Assembly: GCA_902493985.1 (NCBI GenBank)
Contig: CABURR010000002.1
Location: forward strand, 24,156-88,155
DNA: 64,000 bases
Direction: 5' to 3'
Origin: an uncultured Collinsella sp.
Lineage (GTDB): Bacteria > Actinomycetota > Coriobacteriia > Coriobacteriales > Coriobacteriaceae
The notes under the pieces are model-generated. The model was not told the DNA's origin. It made no database searches and saw only the letters and a program-made list of their open reading frames with translations. The stretch's first letter is position 1; each line of letters opens with the position of its first letter. Both the position numbers and the translations under genes were made by a program. Positions 36,969 to 43,931 of the stretch are shown here, in pieces.

Positions 36969-37011
36969 AGATAGGGGGGATGCGATTCGGCGATGCGTGG
37001 CCTAGCAGCTC

Positions 37012-38010
37012 CTACAGGTCCACCTCGTTGAGCCATGTCGGCAGCGCGGTCTGCCGGATGCCTGCCGTCTGCAGCTTTTTGGCGAGCATTCCTGCCGAGC
37101 GGACCTCGTTCATGGTAAAGCGCAGCAGGGGGTGACCGTAGAGCGATAGGTGCGCCTCGCGCTGTCGTTCGGCAACGAGCGCCTCGGCGGTGGTGCGTCC
37201 GGCCAGCATGGTCTGGTCGGTATATTTGATGAGCCCATCGAGCTCGCCCAGCGTGAGTTCCCGCGCCTGACGCTCCCAGGCAAAGTCCGTTCGTATGGGC
37301 TTGGCCGAATCGAAGGGGTCCGTCAGTTCGTATTGAAGCCAGTCGGGCGCAAAGCCCGTCTCGATCATGATGGCTCGGGCGACCGATTCCCCGCCGCTCT
37401 CGGCGCGGGCGTCGGCATATCGAAGCGTTGTGAGGGCGGTGCGAATCGCGCGACCATTGCGGGCAGTCGCTCGTTGCTCAACGGCCTCCATCAGCTGTTC
37501 CGGTGCAAGGCCGAGCTTTGAGATCGCCGAATCGGCAATGGGCATGCCGTCGGCAAAACCAGTTTGCAGCAGGCAATCTGTGGCCGTTTGGATGGGCGGC
37601 GTTACCGATATGCCGGCTCTGCGTATTGCTCCGGCCGGCTCAATCTGGTGTCGCTGAATATGTGCGCCCGGACGAGCCGACGGCTTTGTCGAGCTGCAGA
37701 CATGCACGACATTCAGGTGTCGCCACGAGACCTCGAGCCCCAGCAGACAGGCGGCCGAAAACGAGCAGAACGTCCAATCGGGGTGGATGATCGCAAGGGC
37801 GCGGAGGATTTCGCAATGGCGTTGCGCTCGGTTGAGTTCATCCCAGCGCGTTTTTCGCGCAAACAACCCCGGCATGGGCGAGACAACCGTGCCGCCGGTG
37901 CGCCGAAGGAGCGCTTTTCGGATCGCCGTGCTCGGGGGAATCAGACAGCGCCCCTCTTGTTCGGCTTGAGTGAGCAGTTGGTCGATGAGCTGGTTATTGC
38001 AATGGGTCAT
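37012..38010 (-). CDS. AbiEi-like/Vsr-fold-like protein of unknown function
   Basis: Seen: 332 aa, with an N-terminal region resembling AbiEi-type antitoxin/HTH proteins (PMPGLFARK, then WTFCSFSAACLLGL) and a C-terminal part with a PD-(D/E)xK-like arrangement: FAW preceded by RTD near residue 240, then GELDGLIKY. Similar two-part proteins are common in Actinobacteria and are often called AbiEi-family antitoxin-domain proteins, but no toxin partner is next to it. Strong AAGGAGG before the ATG. It is flanked on both sides by the 62-bp-period repeat arrays, an association that may be functional or may mark a mobile unit. Confidence 0.5.
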   Translation of the reverse strand: MTHCNNQLIDQLLTQAEQEGRCLIPPSTAIRKALLRRTGGTVVSPMPGLFARKTRWDELNRAQRHCEILRALAIIHPDWTFCSFSAACLLGLEVSWRHLNVVHVCSSTKPSARPGAHIQRHQIEPAGAIRRAGISVTPPIQTATDCLLQTGFADGMPIADSAISKLGLAPEQLMEAVEQRATARNGRAIRTALTTLRYADARAESGGESVARAIMIETGFAPDWLQYELTDPFDSAKPIRTDFAWERQARELTLGELDGLIKYTDQTMLAGRTTAEALVAERQREAHLSLYGHPLLRFTMNEVRSAGMLAKKLQTAGIRQTALPTWLNEVDL

Positions 38011-38304
38011 GAGCTACCGCCTCCTTTTGGGTAGCAAAAACGTATCAGCTGGAACTTGCCGCTCAGCTGACCAAAAGCTGACCAAAATCTAACCATGCAG
38101 GTAGATGGCCTGTTTTCGGCGATATTTTTACATCCGAATCGGTGGGCGGTAATCGGCGACCTTGAACGGTAGCGAGTTATGAAGACTGAGTAAGTTTCGA
38201 GACGTGTACTTTTTGAAAAAGAGCATTCTATCTGCTGTTTTGTGTTTCTGGATCGCATATTTGAAGGCATGTGATAAGGGCGGAGGATCGTCGTCTTGTA
38301 CCTG
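38011..38304. other. AT-rich gap upstream of the AbiEi-like gene
   Basis: 294 bp without a gene. It contains a direct pair AGCTGACCAAAA (about 38074-38096) and a small palindrome CTTTTTGAAAAAG near 38209. Probably the promoter region of the minus-strand gene; no clear hexamer pair was assigned. Confidence 0.3.
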
Positions 38305-38660
38305 AGGAAACCGTGACCCGGAATTGCCGCTCGGAACGGGACGCGCTTTCCGGAACAGCCCTCAAGCGGAAACTGTGTCCCAGATTTCGGCCCCAGAGTG
38401 GGATACCGTTTCCGGATCGGGCCTCAAGCGGAAATTGCATCTCGGAACGAGCCCTCAGAGCGGGATGAACTTTCCCAACGGGGCTGCATGCGGAAGCTGT
38501 GTCCCGGAATGAGCGCTCGGAATGGGATGCTTTTCCGGTAGAAGCTTCAGCGGAAAGTGCATCCCAGAATTCAGGCTCAGAGCGGGACACGCTTTCCGGA
38601 TGGCATGTTTGGCGGAAACTACGGCCCAGTTTTTGGCTCCAGAACGGGAAATATTTTCCG
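38305..38660. repeat. Array B: twelve alternating inverted 15-mers with 62-bp period
   Basis: Half-sites start at 38305, 38338, 38367, 38400, 38429, 38462, 38491, 38524, 38551, 38584, 38613 and 38646. Steps alternate 33 and 29 bp (one of 27 where the half-site is a base short). Six 62-bp units of the same family as array A, in the same phase: half-site, 18-nt loop, inverted half-site, 14-nt linker. The period is not a multiple of 3, so open frames across it are not a repeat protein. Confidence 0.88.
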
Positions 38661-38716
38661 GAACGGTCCACGTGCGGTGGTGTACCGCCCCTTTTGCGTG
38701 CGCCGCTAGTCGAATC

Positions 38717-38768
38717 ACGTTATAGCTAGCTATATTATAGGAAGGTATAATATAGCTAGCTATAACGT
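38717..38768. repeat. Perfect 23-bp inverted repeat before the ATPase gene
   Basis: Arm 38717-38739 begins ACGTTATAGCTAGC. The second arm at 38746-38768 is its exact complement, with a 6-bp spacer ggaagg. The right arm begins TATAAT (38746-38751), a perfect -10 hexamer, and the next gene starts 18 bp after the arm. It may be an operator, a promoter-overlapping hairpin or paired ends of a deleted mobile element. Confidence 0.8.
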
Positions 38769-38785
38769 AAAGGAAGGATGGCCCT

Positions 38786-40165
38786 ATGTTTATCGGAAGA
38801 ACGGCGGAAATGTCCGAGCTCAATCGACTGTATGGCACGGGCTCCTTTGAGATGCCTGTGATTTACGGCCGTCGTCGTGTGGGCAAAACGCGTCTCATCA
38901 CAGAGTTTATCCAAGGCAAGAAGGCTATTTACTTTCAAGCTCGTCGTACCAATGCAGCGGCAAACCTGCATGGCTTTAGCCAGGCGATACTTGCGGGTTC
39001 GGTTGGTGCTGCAGGCGTGTCGTTTCGTAGTTTTGACGAGGCGTTCGATGCATTGGCCACCATGGCTCGAACGGAGCGTTTGATTGTCGTGATTGACGAG
39101 TATCCCTATCTCGCCCAATCGAATCCCGAGATCAGCTCGTTGCTGCAAGACAAGATCGATCACCTGTACAAAGAGACCAGGCTCATGCTGATTCTATGCG
39201 GCTCGTCTCTTTCGTTTATGGAGGAACAGGTGTTGGGCTACGAGAGTCCACTATACGGTAGGCGTACGGCCCAGTTTAAGATCATGCCGCTCGATTTTAT
39301 GACGACCCTCGGCCTGTGGCAGATCATGGGTCGCGAAGACGCTGCGGTTTGCTATGGCATGACGGGCGGCATTCCTGCATATATCGAGAAAGTCGATCCT
39401 GCCGTATCGCTCAAGGACAACATCAAACGTCTTTTTCTTACTCCTACGGGCTATCTCTTTGAGGAGCCGAGTAACCTGCTGTTGCAAGAGTGCCGCAATC
39501 CCGAGCAATATGATGCGATCGTGCAGGCAATTGCCCTGGGGCGCTCGAAGATCTCGGAGATTGCGAGCTCTACAGGAATCCCTGCGAGCAACGTAAAGAG
39601 CTATGTGGATAAGCTGGCGTCGCTTGGGATTGTCGAGCGCGAACTGCCCCTAAACGAGACGAGCAATAAGCGAGCCGTGTATCTGCTGAGCGACCAGATG
39701 TTTAGGTTCTGGTACAAGTTTGTGCCGCAGAACATCGGGCTGATTCAAAACGATATGGCCGAGATGGCGTATAAGCGCATTGAGCCGCACGTATCGGATT
39801 ACATGGGTACGGTCTTTGAGCTTATTTGCAGGCAATACGTGTACGAACTTGCGCGGGCGGGCCGGCTCGATGTGGTTCCGGCGAGCGTCGGGCGCTGGTG
39901 GGGGACGGATAATCGCACGCATACGCAGGAAGAAATCGACTTGATTGTTGACGATGGCGAGGGCACTGCGTTGTTTGCGGAGTGCAAATGGCGCAATGAA
40001 CCGGCGGGCGAAGACGTGCTGCAAAAGCTCGTGCACCGAAGCGAGCTCTTTAGACAGCAGCATAAAAGCTACGTGATCTTCTCGAAGCGTGGCTTTACGC
40101 AAGGATGTCAGGAAGCTGCGGCGAACAGGGGAGATACCAAGCTGATCTCGTTTGCCGAGATGTGA
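38786..40165 (+). CDS. AAA/ArchATPase-family protein with C-terminal DUF234-type domain
   Basis: ATP-binding protein of a mobile, patchily distributed family found in archaea and gut bacteria; biological role unknown. Seen: 459 aa with the start MFIGRTAEMSELNRLY, Walker A GRRRVGKTRL near residue 33, Walker B-like LIVVIDEYPYLA near residue 99, then a winged-helix part (ISEIASSTGIPASNVKSYVDKL). The C-terminal nuclease-like domain has EEIDLIVDD and ALFAECKW, a PD-(D/E)xK pattern. GC is lower than in neighbouring genes. aaaggaagg before the ATG; the 23-bp inverted repeat overlaps its promoter. Confidence 0.82.
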   Translation: MFIGRTAEMSELNRLYGTGSFEMPVIYGRRRVGKTRLITEFIQGKKAIYFQARRTNAAANLHGFSQAILAGSVGAAGVSFRSFDEAFDALATMARTERLIVVIDEYPYLAQSNPEISSLLQDKIDHLYKETRLMLILCGSSLSFMEEQVLGYESPLYGRRTAQFKIMPLDFMTTLGLWQIMGREDAAVCYGMTGGIPAYIEKVDPAVSLKDNIKRLFLTPTGYLFEEPSNLLLQECRNPEQYDAIVQAIALGRSKISEIASSTGIPASNVKSYVDKLASLGIVERELPLNETSNKRAVYLLSDQMFRFWYKFVPQNIGLIQNDMAEMAYKRIEPHVSDYMGTVFELICRQYVYELARAGRLDVVPASVGRWWGTDNRTHTQEEIDLIVDDGEGTALFAECKWRNEPAGEDVLQKLVHRSELFRQQHKSYVIFSKRGFTQGCQEAAANRGDTKLISFAEM

Positions 40166-40227
40166 GGGCGGAGATAACCAAGCGCTCTGATGCGATGCTC
40201 GGAATGGGTCGCGCCAATGATGCCAAG

Positions 40228-40299
40228 CGTAAAACCTACAATAAAAATGGCGTAAAAACTACATTGAGAACGGCGTAAAATCTACATTGAGAATGGCGT
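40228..40299. repeat. Tandem 23-bp direct repeat
   Basis: Three copies and a partial fourth of a unit of the type CGTAAAATCTACATTGAGAA plus TGG. They start at 40228, 40251, 40274 and 40297 (exact 23-bp steps), lie directly before the DUF4143 fragment, and diverge in the first copy. Possibly a regulatory or recombination relic. Confidence 0.8.
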
Positions 40300-40729
40300 A
40301 ATTTCGCAGGATGACGTCGCCCGCTGGTGCTGCGGGGGCGGTTGGCCTGCAAACCTTGGGCTTTCGGATGAGCTTGCGCGACAGACGGCAAGTCAGTACG
40401 CGCGCTCGAAGGTCCGCGTGCGCGTGTTCCTTTCCACCTACGGCGGTGTCGACAACAGTGTCCATTATTTCCGAGATGAGAAGGGCCTTGAGGTCGATCT
40501 GATCGTTGAGCACGACGGGCGCTGGGGAGCCATCGAGGTCAAGCTGAGTGATGCGAAAGCAGACGATGGAGCGAGAAATCTCAAGGCGCTGGAGAGGAAA
40601 GTGCTCTCCAATCCTGCCGCCCAGAATGCCGCGCCGGCGTTTTTGGCGGTCGTGGTTGGAAAGGGGAGCATTGCCTACACACGCGACGACGGCGTGGCGG
40701 TGATTCCCATGGCGGCACTTGGGGCGTAG
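40286..40729 (+). pseudogene. C-terminal remnant of an AAA/DUF4143 ATP-binding protein
   Basis: The frame from about 40286 to the TAG at 40729 encodes only the tail of the family: HYFRDEKGLEVDLIVEHDGR, AIEVKLSDAKADDGARNL and a final AYTRDDGVAVIPMAALGA. These are the DUF4143 nuclease-like strands (EVDLIVE then EVKLS). The N-terminal Walker A/B part is absent, and the upstream 23-bp repeats replace it. The open frame can be read from a GTG at 40418 (103 aa), but without the ATPase part it is most likely a pseudogene. Confidence 0.7.
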
Positions 40730-40857
40730 TGGTTTTGCGGGCGTGCCGTGCTTCCTTTACCGAAAATCCATTTGGTAAACCAGATGCTCGCGGATAGAAT
40801 AAAGTTGACGGCAGCCCAAGGGTGATAGCTGGGCAGCGCCGTTGCTTGGTCAAGAGG

Positions 40858-40956
40858 TCAGTGCCTTAATGGCAGCGACTTGTTATGCTTCGAATGCTGC
40901 TTGAGTGCCTCGGAAAGTTCGATAAGCGCCGTGAAGAGCGAGACCAAAGCAACCAA
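40858..40956 (-). CDS. Possible small hydrophobic peptide (holin-like toxin type), low confidence
   Basis: Minus-strand frame of 32 aa from a TTG at 40956, with a hydrophobic helix (VALVSLFTALIELSEAL) and a basic tail (KQHSKHNKS). That layout resembles short type I toxin-like peptides. The frame continues upstream (PSELVELL) without a better start. There is no clear ribosome site. The plus-strand terminator at 40977-41022 overlaps its upstream region, as an antisense RNA would end. A decayed relative may lie near 41960-42050. Confidence 0.3.
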   Translation of the reverse strand: MVALVSLFTALIELSEALKQHSKHNKSLPLRH

Positions 40957-40976
40957 GAGCTCTACGAGCTCTGATG

Positions 40977-41022
40977 GGCCCGGGATGACCGCTGATTCAA
41001 GTCACCGGGCCTAAATCTTTTT
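40977..41022 (+). terminator. Terminator hairpin GGCCCGG/CCGGGCC
   Basis: Stem GGCCCGG (40977-40983) with CCGGGCC (41005-41011) and inner TGAC/GTCA, tail taaatcttttt. It follows a 29-codon plus-strand frame (ATG 40885) that is probably not a gene. The inner sequence TGACCnnnGATTCAAGTC recurs in degenerate form at 42026-42043. Confidence 0.6.
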
Positions 41023-41184
41023 CATGCATTTGAATAGAGCGGGCAACTCTCTTGGGGCCGTCTGCATGACGTGTGCCTGGCGCATGGTATTGCGCCCCGC
41101 TTTCATGTCCGTACGGGCGCCTATCCTTACGGCAATGTAGCCGCCTATGTAGCAAGCGGCAGGCAACGGAGAAAGGCCCTAACC

Positions 41185-41919
41185 GTGTCAGCTGAAAAGA
41201 CGCCGTGTATCTCGGCTATCGATACGACGAACTTTGCGCGCCAGATTGTGCTGGACTTTGAGTTTGCGCCGGTGCCAAAGCAGCGCCAGCGCCGTGGGCT
41301 GCGCAATGAGATTATTGAGGCCGGCGCCGTCAAGCTCGATTACCACGGCAACGTTATGGGTGAGTTCTCGCAGTTTGTGCAGACAGAATTTACCGAAGGC
41401 GTTGCGTATCCCGTCCGCGAGCTTACGGGGATATCGGCTGTGGACACCGCGATGGCCGATCCGCTCTATGTGGTGATCAAAAGGCTCAGCGATTGGATCG
41501 GTCGCTACTCCGCCCAGGTGGTTTGTTGGAGTGGGGCGGATCGTCGACAGCTTTTGACCGAGTGCCAGGCAAAGCACATCGACCTTTCCGCATTTCCTAC
41601 GGACTGGGCCGACCTGCAGGCGTTTTACACCTCGATCATGGACGTGGGCAGCCACGGGTGTGTCTCTTTGAGTGACGCGGCGACGTGGTTTGGCATCGAG
41701 TTCGACGAGTCGACGGGTCACGCCCACAGCGCCCTAGCCGATGCGCGCGTGACCGCTAAGTTGCTCAAGCAGGTAATGGACGGGGGCTACCACGTGAGCC
41801 CGCGTGCCCAGGAAGTCCGCCAGCGGTGGGGGATGGGCGAGCGAGCCCAGACACGCCTTTCCAGCAAGTGCCCCGAGCTGAGCGATCTGCTGCTGAAGCT
41901 GAAGGCGGAGGGGAGGTAG
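41185..41919 (+). CDS. DEDDh-type 3'-5' exonuclease (DNA polymerase III epsilon-like)
   Basis: Nuclease of the RNase T/DnaQ superfamily. Seen: 244 aa from a GTG at 41185 with ggagaaagg 9 bases before it; the frame is open to 41071 but lacks a ribosome site there. Catalytic residues: Asp and Glu in LDFEFAP near residue 24, EIIEAGAV, a middle Asp segment, and HAHSALADARVT with the late His and Asp. Role unknown (DNA repair, RNA processing or defence-linked). Alone in the variable region. Confidence 0.78.
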   Translation: MSAEKTPCISAIDTTNFARQIVLDFEFAPVPKQRQRRGLRNEIIEAGAVKLDYHGNVMGEFSQFVQTEFTEGVAYPVRELTGISAVDTAMADPLYVVIKRLSDWIGRYSAQVVCWSGADRRQLLTECQAKHIDLSAFPTDWADLQAFYTSIMDVGSHGCVSLSDAATWFGIEFDESTGHAHSALADARVTAKLLKQVMDGGYHVSPRAQEVRQRWGMGERAQTRLSSKCPELSDLLLKLKAEGR

Positions 41920-42258
41920 GGAGATGTGCTGACAACGGTGGTCGAGTGTTGGATATACCTTGGCATCAAGGCCAATTTGATAGATCAACGCACGCAGATA
42001 GGCTGCCTACCAATAGTCCCAGGAATGACCTTCGATTCAAGTCGCCAGGTTTCAAGCTGTATATCATTTGGAACATCTGAACGGCTGGCGGGCTTGAAGG
42101 GTTCACGGCTGTAGCGTGCCGTGAGCGAGTTCGGCTCTTGCTTTAACTTGGAGCCTCGCTGATTTTTCATGCGTGACGTTTAGAATCTGATGCAAATTAA
42201 AGGCCGTATGCTCTTTTGCGGGACATGTGGTTGAACGACCGGTGTCATAAACCTGTAG
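41920..42258. other. Gene-free stretch with decayed sequence
   Basis: About 340 bp without a convincing gene. It holds a degenerate copy (42021-42050) of the TGACCnnnGATTCAAGTC hairpin seen at 40983-41004. On the minus strand beside it, a broken frame with LLVGSLSACVDLS resembles the small hydrophobic peptide at 40858. Otherwise nothing recognised. Confidence 0.3.
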
Positions 42259-42453
42259 CAGCTTCTCAAGGCAGATGAAAAGGGGCTAAAAACTGCTTAT
42301 CTCGTTCGTGATATACGATGCTATTCTGCCAGGATTAACAACTTCCTCAAGGACGTTCCGGACCGCATTCGCGATTTGAGCTATCGACTGGACCTTGCAG
42401 ACCTCGAGTGGGAGAGCTTGGATGAAACCCTCGGCAAAGTTTTGGGGCGGTAG
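42259..42453 (+). pseudogene. C-terminal gene fragment of unknown family
   Basis: Open frame of 64 codons between stops, with a protein-like composition (KTAYLVRDIRCYSARINNFL, then DLADLEWESLDETLGKVLGR) but no start codon with a ribosome site. It ends at the TAG at 42451, 23 bp before the methyltransferase stop. It looks like the tail of a gene whose front was lost. I do not recognise the family. Confidence 0.35.
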
Positions 42454-42475
42454 CCACATTGCGGGCCCTTATTGT

Positions 42476-43567
42476 CTAACCTAGCTCGTCAAGCAGAGAG
42501 GGGTCTGCGTCTATATCCATGCCAAGGGCTTCTGCGACAGATTGCGCAACCGCAAAGGCCATCTTGGGAGGAACGGCGTTTCCGATTTGCCGATAGCGGG
42601 AGCATTGCGAACCATACCAAGGCATATCCTTCGGGAAGGTCTGTATGGTGGCGGCTTCCTGGACCGAGATGCGGCGAAGGCGAGGAGGAACGCTATCGGC
42701 TACTCTCCCGCCTTTCTGAAGCTCTTCGTGGTATTTCTCGACCCATTGGGTCGCTCCGGTTTCGAGCGTCTCTTGATCGACAATCGGCGTTCTGTTCCCG
42801 CCCATTGAGGCGGGAAGCGTCGGCGCGGGCTTGTCCATGTCCATCGGGCGGCCTTGGCCGTTGAACAGCATGCCTGCAAACGGCGACGGACGGAGCACGG
42901 GGCTTTTTGCCGTAGTTACCTTCGCCTTGCAAGTCTGATCATTGCCCGGCTCGCCGAGAGGAGGCAGCCCGCGCAGGGCGTCGGCCACACCCACCCATTC
43001 CTTGACTGTCGGCTGCGGGTAGTTGTACTCGATGCAGGGGTCCTTGATCCCGACAAGGAACATACGCTCTCTGGTCTGCGGGACGCCGTAATTGGCGCTG
43101 TTCAGTACCTCAAGGTTGGTTTTGTAGCCAATCTCTTCCGCCTTCTTGCGGATGTCGGCAATAGTTCCAGCCCAGCGCTTGTTCTTGGCGAGTGCTTTGA
43201 CGTTTTCCATCACGAACGCTTGGGGCTGGACCCTCTCGACCATGCCGAGGAAGTCGAAGACGTGACGCGAGCGGGGGTCGTTCGGGTCCATCTTCCCCGC
43301 GACCGAGAAGCCCTGACAGGGCGGTCCTCCAATGACCAGCTCCGCCGAATCCCTTCCGGGCAGTTCCTCAACCTCCCTAATATCTCCCGTGACTATCCTG
43401 TGGCTCAGTGTTTTGCCGGTCTTCTTCGAGATCGCGTCCATCGCGGCAGCGTAGGTTTTCATGGCGTCCGGGTTGATATCGTTCGCAAATACGGGGGTGA
43501 ACCCGGCGGCGATGAAGCCGAGGTCGAGACCGCCCGCTCCCGAATAAAGGCTGACGAAACGCTTCAT
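42476..43567 (-). CDS. DNA (cytosine-5-)-methyltransferase
   Basis: Methylates cytosine C5 in a specific DNA sequence, protecting it from the cognate nuclease. Seen: 363 aa with motif I LYSGAGGLDLGF, motif IV GGPPCQGFSVAG with the catalytic Cys near residue 84, motif VI ENVK, motif VIII-like QTRERMFLVG, and motif X GNAVPPKMAF. The target-recognition region is about residues 180-290. GC and codon use are lower and different from the core genes. Divergent from a small XRE regulator, the classic layout of a C-controlled restriction-modification system. Confidence 0.93.
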   Translation of the reverse strand: MKRFVSLYSGAGGLDLGFIAAGFTPVFANDINPDAMKTYAAAMDAISKKTGKTLSHRIVTGDIREVEELPGRDSAELVIGGPPCQGFSVAGKMDPNDPRSRHVFDFLGMVERVQPQAFVMENVKALAKNKRWAGTIADIRKKAEEIGYKTNLEVLNSANYGVPQTRERMFLVGIKDPCIEYNYPQPTVKEWVGVADALRGLPPLGEPGNDQTCKAKVTTAKSPVLRPSPFAGMLFNGQGRPMDMDKPAPTLPASMGGNRTPIVDQETLETGATQWVEKYHEELQKGGRVADSVPPRLRRISVQEAATIQTFPKDMPWYGSQCSRYRQIGNAVPPKMAFAVAQSVAEALGMDIDADPSLLDELG

Positions 43568-43591
43568 TAAAGCAATCCTCCTGAATAGTAG

Positions 43592-43618
43592 AGCTCATTC
43601 CAATATGGAATGAGCTCA
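43592..43618. promoter_or_regulatory. Palindromic operator between methyltransferase and C-protein genes
   Basis: Perfect 12-bp inverted repeat GAGCTCATTCCA-ATA-TGGAATGAGCTC in the divergent 100-bp promoter region, 50 bp before the XRE gene start and 25 bp upstream of the methyltransferase start. Such dyads are the usual target of controller proteins. Confidence 0.72.
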
Positions 43619-43667
43619 TGGGATGATATCATATACAAGCATGGGTTGCTGCCGGAAGGGAGCGTTT

Positions 43668-43931
43668 ATGGAAGACTTCAATCTTTCTCTCGGGAGACTT
43701 ATCGCTAAATGGCGGAGACGCTCCGGGATGTCACAGGCGGCACTCGCCGAGGCAACGGGATGCCAGCAAGCGTCGATTTCGAAACTGGAAAGCGGCTCCA
43801 AGCGCATAACTGTCTCCGAGCTTTCTCAAGTGCTTTGTGCCTGTGGATTAACCTTCAATGCGGTAAGCGACGATCTTGATAGCCTTATCGCTTGTGAGCC
43901 TCAACCTTTATGGGAGCGTGTAAATGAGTAG
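43668..43931 (+). CDS. XRE-type HTH regulator (probable restriction-modification controller protein)
   Basis: Small DNA-binding protein that times expression of the restriction enzyme. Seen: 87 aa with an HTH at about residues 18-45 (SGMSQAALAEATGCQQASIS followed by KLESGSKR). Start at the ATG at 43668 with gaaggga before it; an in-frame ATG at 43641 lacks a site. Its end overlaps the next gene by 8 bp, as C and R genes do in many systems. The palindrome at 43592 is its likely operator. Confidence 0.78.
   Translation: MEDFNLSLGRLIAKWRRRSGMSQAALAEATGCQQASISKLESGSKRITVSELSQVLCACGLTFNAVSDDLDSLIACEPQPLWERVNE

Noticed and set aside
36645..38660. CRISPR array at the periodic repeats
   Set aside because: Half-sites alternate orientation, intervals are 14 and 18 nt and resemble each other from unit to unit, and no cas gene is nearby.
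38228..38671. Minus-strand 147-aa open frame across array B
   Set aside because: The 62-bp unit is not a multiple of three, so each unit is read in a different frame; open only because of few stop triplets.
40885..40974. 29-aa plus-strand frame before the 40977 terminator
   Set aside because: No ribosome site and no recognisable features; mentioned only because it overlaps the minus-strand peptide candidate.
40976..41014. tRNA-like TPsiC arm (GATTCAAGTC)
   Set aside because: No acceptor, D or anticodon arms can be drawn around it; it is a terminator loop.
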